Virus record (IMG/VR): IMGVR_UViG_3300005045_000008
Location: 1 to 20,840 of that record
Reading direction: 5' to 3' (one strand)
Length of the DNA stretch: 20,840 nt
Source: a virus
A program made the translations under genes and the position numbers. The notes below the pieces were generated by a model. That model was not told the origin of the DNA. It saw nothing but the letters and a program-made list of their open reading frames with translations, and made no database searches. The first letter of the stretch is position 1; each line of letters starts with the position of its first letter. Of the stretch, positions 4,676-12,011 are shown one piece after another.

Positions 4676-5452
4676 ATGGAACTCACTCACTCTGTTGATT
4701 TCAGGCAGGCGGCCAAAGACTTCGGCGAGATCGCCCCGCGTCAGGTGAACTTTGCCATGGCCAAGACGCTGACCGCGCTGGCGAAAGATGCCAAAGACGA
4801 AATCATCGCGCAGATGCCGGTGGCATTCAAGGGGCCGACCTTGTTCACCCTGCGCGCCCCGGCTTTCGACATGGCCACACCAAAGACCCAAGAGTCGCGC
4901 ATTTACCTCAAAAAATCGCAGGAAGACATGGGCAAATCCCTTAATGAACATTTACTCCCTGGTGTGCAGGGTACGCCCTCGCGGCACCAAAAGAAGATTG
5001 AAGTCTTGTTGATGCGAACGGGCTTTTTACCACCTGGATGGGTCACTACGCCTGGCAAAGCTATGCCAGTCGACACCAACGGAAATATACCCGGGAGCGT
5101 CTACAAGCAAATCATCAACATCTTGCAGATCAAAAAAGGCACACCCTTCGCAACAGGCAAATCAATCTACGAAAAAAGCCAAAAGCGCGCCCGCAAACTC
5201 GGTGTTCAAGTCGAAATGTTTTGTATCGCACCCGGTAAAAACACTGCAGCCAAAGGCGGCGGCTGGCTGCCCCCTGGCGTGTACCGACACCTACCGGGCC
5301 ACAAACTGCTGCAGATGCTCAAGTTTGTGCGGAAAGCCAGTTATGACAAGCGCCTGGACATGCCCAAAATCATCGCCGACACCATTGCGGCCAAAGGCAA
5401 CCAGCGCTGGCAAGAGTCCTGCGACTTCGCTTTGAGTCGGGCCGCGCCATGA
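4676..5452 (+). CDS. Minor tail protein Z-like
   Basis: A 258-aa protein starting MELTHSVDFRQAAKDFGEIA. The first 60 residues resemble the lambda GpZ minor tail family: a helix with 'VNFAMAKTLTALAKDAKDEI' followed by 'FKGPTLFTLRAPAF', and then a long middle with 'MPVDTNGNIPGSVYKQIINIL', a pattern seen in many phage GpZ-type proteins. These act at head-tail joining or tail completion. The ATG at 4676 is chosen as the start of the family-like region; in-frame ATGs at 4640 and 4649 are possible, and no start has a strong ribosome binding site. Its last codons overlap the terminase small subunit (ATGA). The position is odd: in lambda, Z lies after FII, whereas here it opens the late operon. Assignment is by motif, without a search. 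Confidence 0.65.
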   Translation: MELTHSVDFRQAAKDFGEIAPRQVNFAMAKTLTALAKDAKDEIIAQMPVAFKGPTLFTLRAPAFDMATPKTQESRIYLKKSQEDMGKSLNEHLLPGVQGTPSRHQKKIEVLLMRTGFLPPGWVTTPGKAMPVDTNGNIPGSVYKQIINILQIKKGTPFATGKSIYEKSQKRARKLGVQVEMFCIAPGKNTAAKGGGWLPPGVYRHLPGHKLLQMLKFVRKASYDKRLDMPKIIADTIAAKGNQRWQESCDFALSRAAP

Positions 5453-5934
5453 ACCTCGACGACACCTGCACCCAGCAGCAATTTGGCGAACTCGTGGGCG
5501 TTAGCCAGCAAGCCGTCAGCGACCACCTCGCCAGCGGCGAAATGCAACCCGGCGAAACCGCCCGCCACTGGCTGCTCGACTACTGTGAGCACCTGCGCGA
5601 ACAAGCGGCTGGCCGCGGCGCCGACGGTGAACTGGCCCGCGAGCGCACCAAAGCCACCCAGGTCTCGCGCGAACGCAATGAAATCCAGCTCGCTAGAGAC
5701 CGCCGCGAATACGCCGCCGTCACCCTGATTGAGCAAATCATCGCCCACGTTGCCAGCCAAATCCGCGACCACCTTCAATCACTGGTCGTGCAACTCAAAA
5801 TGCGCTGCCCGCACCTGACCGGAGACGACCTCAAACTGGTAGAAACCATCGTCTTTGAAGTGCTCAACCTGGCCTCCAACATGAGCCTGGCCAGCCTCAC
5901 CGCTATGGATGACGAAGAAGGCGAGGGCGCATGA
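5449..5934 (+). CDS. Terminase small subunit (Nu1-like)
   Basis: A 161-aa protein. Residues about 5-45 are a winged-helix/HTH with 'TQQQFGELVGVSQQAVSDHLASGEM', the DNA-recognition part of Nu1-type small terminases that binds the packaging site. A charged helix follows ('ELARERTKATQVSRERNEIQLARDRREY'), then a helical C-terminal part with 'LIEQIIAHVASQIRDHLQSL', matching the usual size and layout of such subunits (Nu1 is 181 aa). It overlaps both neighbours by four bases (ATGA), so translation is probably coupled. The large subunit is not next to it: a small membrane protein and a methyltransferase intervene. Confidence 0.85.
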   Translation: MNLDDTCTQQQFGELVGVSQQAVSDHLASGEMQPGETARHWLLDYCEHLREQAAGRGADGELARERTKATQVSRERNEIQLARDRREYAAVTLIEQIIAHVASQIRDHLQSLVVQLKMRCPHLTGDDLKLVETIVFEVLNLASNMSLASLTAMDDEEGEGA

Positions 5935-6077
5935 AAACCCTGCGCCACCTGGCTGTCTTCCCTTTTGAGATCGCCCTGTTTGCCGCCGTCGCGTTGCTTG
6001 TTGTTGCCAACGTTTTATGTTTGACCCTGGGCTATCTCTGCCAATGGGTCGACGGCCCCAACGCCTCTTTACCATGA
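5931..6077 (+). CDS. Small single-span membrane protein (48 aa)
   Basis: Starts MKTLRHLAVFPFEIALFAAV and ends WVDGPNASLP. Residues about 9-36 are a strongly hydrophobic helix rich in Ala, Leu and Val, after a short basic N-terminus, so a single membrane span is likely. It overlaps the terminase small subunit by ATGA on the left and the methyltransferase by ATGA on the right, which is strong evidence that it is translated. The function is unknown. A holin-like or inner-membrane exclusion role is conceivable, but nothing in the sequence settles this. Confidence 0.7.
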   Translation: MKTLRHLAVFPFEIALFAAVALLVVANVLCLTLGYLCQWVDGPNASLP

Positions 6078-7471
6078 CCACCAACGCCACACCCAACACC
6101 GCCAGCGCTGCAGATGCCGCCGCGCAAGCTGACATGAATTTCTGGCTCAATCAATGTCACTTGGGTGACTGCCTGGATGTGCTGCGTGCCATGCCTGATA
6201 ACTGCGTTGACGCCATCGTCACCGACCCGCCTTATGGCCTGTCGTTCATGGGTAAAAAGTGGGACTATGACGTGCCCGACGTGGCGGTCTGGGTCGAAGC
6301 CTTGCGTGTCCTCAAGCCCGGTGGGCACCTGCTGGCCTTTGCCGGTACCCGCACCCAGCACCGCATGGCCTGCCGGATTGAAGACGCCGGGTTTGAAATC
6401 CGCGACATGATCGCCTGGGTCTATGGCTCAGGCTTCCCGAAGTCATTGGACGTTAGCAAGGCGATTGACAAGGCTGCGGGGGCAGAGCGCGAAGTGACTG
6501 GCACGCGCACCAAAGCCGGTATCGGCGGCTCGCAAACCTTTGCGCAAGACGTCTGGACGCAAGCCAATCGGGGTGAGATTGAACTTGACATCACCGCCCC
6601 CTCCACCGAATCCGCCAAACAATGGCAAGGCTGGGGAACCGCCCTGAAACCCGCGCTCGAACCCATCACCCTGGCGCGTAAACCGTTTGCCTGCACAGTG
6701 GCGGCGAATGTGTTGCAGCACGGTGCCGGTGCGTTGAATGTTGATGGCTGCAGGGTAGATTACGAAGACACAAAAGACCCAGCAACAAACCCACTTTATC
6801 GACAGCAGAATGGATACGCGAATGCAAATGCGGCTGATGATAGAAGTTCAAGTTATATGCCGAAAGACGGCAGTGGTGAACGCAATCCGAATGGCCTTGG
6901 CCGCTGGCCCGCCAACCTGATCCACGACGGCAGCGCCGAAGTGCTGGCGGAATTCCCTCAATCCGCAGGGCAACAAGGCGACGTGCGCGGTACCGAATCA
7001 AGCCATACCGGGGACGACAACACCAACTGCTATGGTGAATACGGCCGCATACCGACCGCTGCGCGCAATGACTTCGGCTCCGCCGCCCGCTTCTTCTACT
7101 GCGCCAAAGCCAGCAGCGAAGATCGAAACGAGGGAATGTACAACGCCACCAGTGTGCAGCAAGACCCAACCCGCAAAGCAGGCGACCCCGGTGGCGATAA
7201 CCCGCGCAACCGTGGCGCACAAGCCCGCAAAAACCACCACCCCACCGTCAAACCCACCGACCTGATGCGCTACCTGTGCCGCCTGGTCACACCCAAAGGC
7301 GGTATCGTGCTCGACCCCTTTATGGGCAGCGGAAGCACCGGACGCGCTGCAGTGCTTGAAGGCTTCCAGTACATCGGCATTGAGCGTGACGCAGATTACA
7401 TCGCCATCGCCCGTGCCCGCATCGACAGCGCCCGGCGCCAAGGCCATCAACCTGCCTTCGACTTCACCTAA
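6074..7471 (+). CDS. Phage DNA methyltransferase (DPPY type, beta order)
   Basis: A 465-aa protein from the ATG that overlaps the preceding stop (ATGA). The catalytic motif TDPPYG is at about residues 50-55, and 'ALRVLKPGGHLLAFAG' follows. The S-adenosylmethionine-binding motif 'LDPFMGSGSTG' lies near the C-terminus (about 413-423), preceded by 'HPTVKP'. Catalytic motif first and cofactor motif last is the beta class of amino-methyltransferases (N6-adenine or N4-cytosine). Residues about 170-340 form a long insert that should hold target recognition. Within it, about 6745-6870 is visibly richer in A/T and in codons such as AGA and AGT than the flanks. No restriction endonuclease is adjacent, so it is an orphan enzyme, probably protecting phage DNA from host restriction. 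Confidence 0.9.
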   Translation: MTTNATPNTASAADAAAQADMNFWLNQCHLGDCLDVLRAMPDNCVDAIVTDPPYGLSFMGKKWDYDVPDVAVWVEALRVLKPGGHLLAFAGTRTQHRMACRIEDAGFEIRDMIAWVYGSGFPKSLDVSKAIDKAAGAEREVTGTRTKAGIGGSQTFAQDVWTQANRGEIELDITAPSTESAKQWQGWGTALKPALEPITLARKPFACTVAANVLQHGAGALNVDGCRVDYEDTKDPATNPLYRQQNGYANANAADDRSSSYMPKDGSGERNPNGLGRWPANLIHDGSAEVLAEFPQSAGQQGDVRGTESSHTGDDNTNCYGEYGRIPTAARNDFGSAARFFYCAKASSEDRNEGMYNATSVQQDPTRKAGDPGGDNPRNRGAQARKNHHPTVKPTDLMRYLCRLVTPKGGIVLDPFMGSGSTGRAAVLEGFQYIGIERDADYIAIARARIDSARRQGHQPAFDFT

Positions 7472-7479
7472 CCCGCGCC

Positions 7480-9639
7480 GTGAGTCAAAACCCCGCCATC
7501 CCCTTAGCCCAACTCTGGCCGCACCTCCCCCATGAGCTGCGCCAGTCGCTGCGCGAGTCGGTAGCGCGCGGGCTCGAGGCGCTCAAGGTGCCTGAGCCCC
7601 TGAGCCTGTCCCAGTGGGCGGCCAAACACTTCTACCTGTCCGCCGAATCGAGCCAGAAAACGCAAAAGTGGCGCGCCTTTGGCTACCAGATCGGCATCAT
7701 GGACTGCATGAGCAATGACGACATTGAGGAAGTCGACTTCCAAAAATCTGCGCGCCTGGGTTACACCAAATGCCTGCTCGCCATGATGGGCTACACCGGT
7801 CAGCACCGTCGGCGTAACCAGGCCGTCTGGCAGCCCACCGACGACGACAGCGATGACTTTTGTAAAACCGAAGTCGAACCCATGCTGCGCGACGTGCGCA
7901 TCATGCGCGAAGTCTTTCCGCAAGCGCTGGCCAAAAGCAAAAGCAACACCCTGCAACAAAAGAAGTTCCTCGGCTCGGTGCTCAAACTGCGCGGGGGAAA
8001 AGCCGCTGGCAACTTCCGCCGCCTGACCATTGCTGTAGCCATTCTGGATGAGCTCGACGGCTTTGATTGGGAGATCGAAAAAGCCGGCGACCCCTGGACA
8101 CTGGCGCACAAACGCCTGGAAGGCGCCACCTTCCCTAAATTGATTTGCGGCACCACCCCGCGCATCAAAGGCTTGTCGCACATTGAAAACCGCATGGCCG
8201 CGGCCACTGTGCGCATGACGTATCAGTGCGCCTGCCCGCACTGCGGTGTTGAACACCCGTTGCAGTGGGGCGGCAAAGCCGTGCAACACGGTTTCAAGTG
8301 GGACATTGAAGCGCCCGAAACCAGCGTGCGCCACGTCTGCCCGCACTGCCTGCAAGGCTACACGCAGGCCCAATACCTCAAAGTGGCCGACTCTGGCGCT
8401 TGGGTCAGTGACTGCGGCCTGTGGCGCTTGACCCATGACGCCAGCAACCCCGACAAACCCACCAGCCAATGGACTACCGGCGACGGCACGCCCTGCCTGG
8501 CACCGCGCCATGTCGGCCTGCACGGCTGGACCGCCATCAGCCCGCAAGTCACCTGGGGCTCGGTGGTGCGTGAGTTTCTGGATGCCCAAACCGCCAACAA
8601 AAACGGCATGCGCGGCCCGCTCAAAGCCTTCATCAATGAGACCCTGGGCCAAACCTGGGAAGACGAAGTAGAAAAGGCCGAGGCCCATGTGCTCCAGCGC
8701 CGCGCCGAAGCCTACCCCTGCTTGACCGTGCCCGCCGCCGGGCTGGTTGTCGCTGCTGGGGTTGACGTGCAAGACAACCGCTTTGAAATCATCCTGTGGG
8801 CCTTTGGCCGGGGCGAAGAAATGTGGGCAGTGGGCTACATCGTGCTGGACGCCAACCCGGCTGATGAGCGAGATTGGCACAAACTCTGGCAAGTACTACA
8901 AACCCCACTGCAACACGAAAACGGGGCGCTGATCAGCATCGCCGGGGCTGGGGTCGACACCGGTGGCCACTTCACCCACCAGGCCTACAGCTTTGTCCAC
9001 GCCTACGCCAACAAAAGCCCCATGCGCTTGATCGCCCTCAAGGGTTCCAGCAAACAAGGCGACGCCATCAAAGGCAAAGGCGCGTACCAAGACATCAACC
9101 ACGCCGGGCGCATCGTCAAACGCGGCGTCAAACTCTGGATGGTCGGCACCGACACCGCCAAAGACCTGTTTTTTGGCCGCCTCAAAGTCACCCAGCCCGG
9201 CCCCGGCTACGTGCATTTCAGCGCCGACTTGCCGGTAGCGTTCTACAAAGGCTTGACGGCCGAGGTGCGCGTGCTCGCCCGCACCGCCAGCGGCGACCAA
9301 TACCGCTGGGTCAACCCCAAAAAGCAGCGCAATGAGGCACTTGACGGCACCGTCTATTCCATCTTCATCAGCCATGTACTCGACCTGCACCGCCATGACG
9401 AGCGCCGATGGCGGCAACTTGAAGCGCAGGTTGAACCCAATTTGTTTGAGCGGGCTATGCCAGCAGTTGCCACTACACCGGTAGCTGTGGCCAGTGGTAT
9501 GCATCAGCCCCTGGCCCTGCCGATGGCTGCGCCTCCGCCTATTGCCACCAGCAGTACCGCCAACAACTTTGATACCGCAGCCCCTTATTACGACCTGGAC
9601 GACCCCGCTGTCATTGCCAACCTTTACTCACTCGCCTGA
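7480..9639 (+). CDS. Terminase large subunit, GpA family
   Basis: A 719-aa protein with a GTG start. The ATPase half has the lambda gpA-type Walker A 'KSARLGYTK' at about residues 89-97 and a Walker B-like 'ILDELDGFD' at about 188-196. A Cys-rich zinc-finger-like pair follows ('CACPHCG' at about 250-256 and 'HVCPHC' at about 285-290). The nuclease half begins at about residue 423 with 'VVAAGVDVQDNRFEI', where the Asp of GVDV is the likely metal ligand. The enzyme cuts concatemeric DNA and drives packaging into the prohead. The length is slightly above lambda gpA (641 aa), with an extra Ala/Pro-rich C-terminal tail that probably contacts the portal. It starts 8 bases after the methyltransferase stop and has no clear ribosome binding site. 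Confidence 0.95.
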   Translation: MSQNPAIPLAQLWPHLPHELRQSLRESVARGLEALKVPEPLSLSQWAAKHFYLSAESSQKTQKWRAFGYQIGIMDCMSNDDIEEVDFQKSARLGYTKCLLAMMGYTGQHRRRNQAVWQPTDDDSDDFCKTEVEPMLRDVRIMREVFPQALAKSKSNTLQQKKFLGSVLKLRGGKAAGNFRRLTIAVAILDELDGFDWEIEKAGDPWTLAHKRLEGATFPKLICGTTPRIKGLSHIENRMAAATVRMTYQCACPHCGVEHPLQWGGKAVQHGFKWDIEAPETSVRHVCPHCLQGYTQAQYLKVADSGAWVSDCGLWRLTHDASNPDKPTSQWTTGDGTPCLAPRHVGLHGWTAISPQVTWGSVVREFLDAQTANKNGMRGPLKAFINETLGQTWEDEVEKAEAHVLQRRAEAYPCLTVPAAGLVVAAGVDVQDNRFEIILWAFGRGEEMWAVGYIVLDANPADERDWHKLWQVLQTPLQHENGALISIAGAGVDTGGHFTHQAYSFVHAYANKSPMRLIALKGSSKQGDAIKGKGAYQDINHAGRIVKRGVKLWMVGTDTAKDLFFGRLKVTQPGPGYVHFSADLPVAFYKGLTAEVRVLARTASGDQYRWVNPKKQRNEALDGTVYSIFISHVLDLHRHDERRWRQLEAQVEPNLFERAMPAVATTPVAVASGMHQPLALPMAAPPPIATSSTANNFDTAAPYYDLDDPAVIANLYSLA

Positions 9640-9647
9640 TACACCCC

Positions 9648-9989
9648 ATGATCCAACAAAAAACCCTTGAACTCCAGCCCCTTGACATCATCGAGCGCGA
9701 GGCCCAGAACATTGCTGTGCGTTTTGGAATTGCCTGTGCGAGCGACATGGCCGCAGCGCTCACCAGTCGCATCGTTGCTTGTCTGGGCGGCACCACCATC
9801 TACATCGCCAGTGCTACTACACAAAATGCCAAGGCCCGAAACCTGCAGATTGTTGAGGAATTCGATGGCCGAAACTACGGCGAACTGGCGCACAAGCATG
9901 GCTTGAGTGAAAAGCAAATCAGAAATATCATTGCTTCTGCAAAGTTAACCATCTGGTGTCAAGAAAACATCAGTAGTGAAACAAAATAG
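9648..9989 (+). CDS. Mor-family transcription activator
   Basis: A 113-aa protein starting MIQQKTLELQPLDII. The C-terminal half carries the Mor/C helix-turn-helix signature: a 'GGTTIYIAS' strand motif followed by 'ARNLQIVEEFDGRNYGELAHKHGLSEKQIRNII'. In phage Mu, Mor activates the middle promoter and C the late promoters by binding as dimers upstream of a weak -35 element. Here the gene sits inside the packaging region, 8 bases after the terminase large subunit, and starts behind a C-rich leader. It may boost downstream head and tail expression or its own operon; this is inference. The family call is strong from the C-terminal motif. Confidence 0.85.
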   Translation: MIQQKTLELQPLDIIEREAQNIAVRFGIACASDMAAALTSRIVACLGGTTIYIASATTQNAKARNLQIVEEFDGRNYGELAHKHGLSEKQIRNIIASAKLTIWCQENISSETK

Positions 9990-10040
9990 TGAAATAGTTC
10001 CTCTTAACATTTCCCTCCCACCCCGGCAAAGTCCACCCCT

Positions 10041-10271
10041 ATGGGACTTTACAGCCGCGACACCACCGAACAACTCACCACGCAGCGCGCCGATCTGCGC
10101 GACTCCCTGCACAAGCGGCTGACACAACCGACCGAGATTGACCACGGTGGCACACGCGCTCAGTACGCCCAGCGCACCACTGACATCAAGCGTGAAATCG
10201 CCGCCATCGACAACGAGTTAGACCGCCGTGAAGGCCGCTCGGCGCAAAACCGGACGTTTTACGTCATCTAG
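10041..10271 (+). CDS. Head-tail joining protein, gpW-like
   Basis: A 76-aa protein starting MGLYSRDTTEQLTTQRADLR, mostly helical and highly charged ('RADLRDSLHKRLTQP', 'TTDIKREIAAIDNELDRREG'), ending in FYVI. The size and the position directly before a gpB-type portal match lambda gpW, which stabilises packaged DNA and prepares the vertex for tail joining. Direct sequence similarity to gpW is weak, so the call rests on size, charge pattern and gene order. It starts after 'GTCCACCCCT' with no Shine-Dalgarno sequence, and three bases separate its stop from the portal ATG. Confidence 0.65.
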   Translation: MGLYSRDTTEQLTTQRADLRDSLHKRLTQPTEIDHGGTRAQYAQRTTDIKREIAAIDNELDRREGRSAQNRTFYVI

Positions 10272-10274
10272 GCC

Positions 10275-12011
10275 ATGCAAACACTGGCCACCCCCAATAA
10301 ACCCCGCCGCGCCAGTCGCGCCAGCGCCGCCGTTAGTGCGGCGCTGGCGAGCGGGGATGCCGCAGCACCTGGCACCAGCCTGAACAGCCACAAATCAGCT
10401 AGCTTTAGCGAACCCAATCTGTCTGACTGGATGCCTGGCGCCTACAGCGCCGATGCCGACCTGCTGCCCGACCTGGGAATGCTCACGGCACGCTCGCGCG
10501 ACCTGGGGCGCAACAACGGCCTGATGGCTAGCGCCCAGCAAACCCTGCGCGACAACATCATCGGCGCCGTCTTGCGCCTGAGCGCCGCCCCTGACTACCG
10601 CCTGCTGGGCTGGAGCCGCGAACAGGCGCACGAGTGGTCCAACACCACCGAGAGCAAATTCCGCAGTTGGGGCGACACCACTGAATGCGACGCCGCTGAT
10701 ACCCAAAACCTGCTGGGCATGAGCCTGCAAGCTCTGGGGGGCGCAATGCTCAATGGCGACGCCCTGGCGCTGCCGCTGTGGCTACCGCGCCCCGGTGCCA
10801 ATTGGAATACTCGTCTGATGCTGATCGAGTCTGATCGCCTGCAAACACCCTTGGCGCTGTCGCACCGATCGGACATTCGTGGCGGCATCGAGTTCGACGC
10901 CTATGGCGCCCCGGTGGCGTACTACATCCTCAAGCAGCACCCCGGCGACATCTTCAATTTTGCCGCCATGACCAATACCGAATATGAGCGCGTCCCGGCC
11001 CGTACCGAATTTGGTCGGCGCCGTGTCATCCACCTACATGACAAAGAGCGCACCGGCCAAAGCCGCGGTAAGCCCGTGGTCAGCGCCGTCATGCGTGAAA
11101 TCCGCATGGCCGGCGACTACGCCCACAACGAACTTCAAGCCAGCGTCAGCAACAGCCTGGTCGCCGCGTTTCTGGAAACCGACCTCGACACCGAAAGCGC
11201 CAGTGCCCTGTTTGGCCAAGACCCACGCCAAGCCTGGGCACAAAACACAGCCGCTGCCAAAACCATGGGCATCACCACCCGCAAGATGAGCAGTGGCGGC
11301 ATCGTTCCACTGCCACCGGGAACGCGCATCAATGCCGTTGCCCCAGGCCGCCCCAACCCCAGTTTTGAAGCCTTCATGCTGGCTACCCTGCGCCACATTG
11401 CCGCTGGCATGAATCTGCCTTATGAGCTGCTGCTCAAAGACTTCAGCAAAACCAGTTACAGCAGCGCCCGCGCCTCCATGCTGGAGGCTTGGCGCTACTT
11501 CAACGGCCGCAGGCGCTGGCTCACCGACACCTGGCTGCGCCCGGTCTACGAACTCTGGCTTGAAGAAGCCATCGGCAACGGCCACATTCAGGCCCCCGAC
11601 TACTACCAGAACCGCTACGCCTACCAGCGCGCGCGCTTCATCTTTGGTGGCCGTGGCTGGGTTGATCCGGTCAAGGAAGCCACCGCCGCGCAAATCCGCA
11701 TCGATTGCGGCCTGTCCACGCTTGAAAAAGAATGCGCAGAGCAGGGCGAAGACTACGAAGAAATCCTCGACCAACAAGCCATTGAGGCCGCCATGCGCGC
11801 CGAGCGCGGCCTGCCTCAGCCTGGCGCGCAAGCCAGTCAGACAGCGCCCGCCGCCGCCCCTGTGGTTGACCCCGAAGACAACCCGGACACCTTTCCCGGC
11901 GACACCGCCCCTGTGGATGACACACAAGACCCGGCTGATTCAGCACCCGCACCAGCCCAAAAACCAGCCGCCCGCGCCGCCAAACGCAAAGCCAAAGGCC
12001 CCGCCAAATGA
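10275..12011 (+). CDS. Portal protein, lambda gpB family
   Basis: A 578-aa protein. After a low-complexity Ala/Ser N-terminus (about 1-40), it shows the portal core: 'RSRDLGRNNGLMASAQQTLRDNIIG' (about 72-96), 'GGAMLNGDALALPLW' (about 153-167), 'GIEFDAYGAPVAYYIL' (about 205-220), and 'GMNLPYELLLKDFSKTSYSS' (about 378-397), all typical of lambda-type portals. It forms the dodecameric ring at one capsid vertex through which DNA is pumped by the terminase. The Pro/Ala/Asp-rich end (about 510-578) is a disordered tail. Its stop overlaps the ATG of the protease gene (ATGA). Confidence 0.95.
   Translation: MQTLATPNKPRRASRASAAVSAALASGDAAAPGTSLNSHKSASFSEPNLSDWMPGAYSADADLLPDLGMLTARSRDLGRNNGLMASAQQTLRDNIIGAVLRLSAAPDYRLLGWSREQAHEWSNTTESKFRSWGDTTECDAADTQNLLGMSLQALGGAMLNGDALALPLWLPRPGANWNTRLMLIESDRLQTPLALSHRSDIRGGIEFDAYGAPVAYYILKQHPGDIFNFAAMTNTEYERVPARTEFGRRRVIHLHDKERTGQSRGKPVVSAVMREIRMAGDYAHNELQASVSNSLVAAFLETDLDTESASALFGQDPRQAWAQNTAAAKTMGITTRKMSSGGIVPLPPGTRINAVAPGRPNPSFEAFMLATLRHIAAGMNLPYELLLKDFSKTSYSSARASMLEAWRYFNGRRRWLTDTWLRPVYELWLEEAIGNGHIQAPDYYQNRYAYQRARFIFGGRGWVDPVKEATAAQIRIDCGLSTLEKECAEQGEDYEEILDQQAIEAAMRAERGLPQPGAQASQTAPAAAPVVDPEDNPDTFPGDTAPVDDTQDPADSAPAPAQKPAARAAKRKAKGPAK

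Noticed and set aside
7504-8892. Long open frame (462 codons) on the minus strand
   Set aside because: It lies antisense to the terminase large subunit, has no ribosome binding site, and reads as a low-complexity Gly/Ala/Val/His-rich peptide typical of the opposite strand of GC-rich genes.
11034-11927. Minus-strand open frame of 297 codons
   Set aside because: Antisense shadow of the portal gene, with the biased composition expected from GC-rich codon positions and no recognisable motif.
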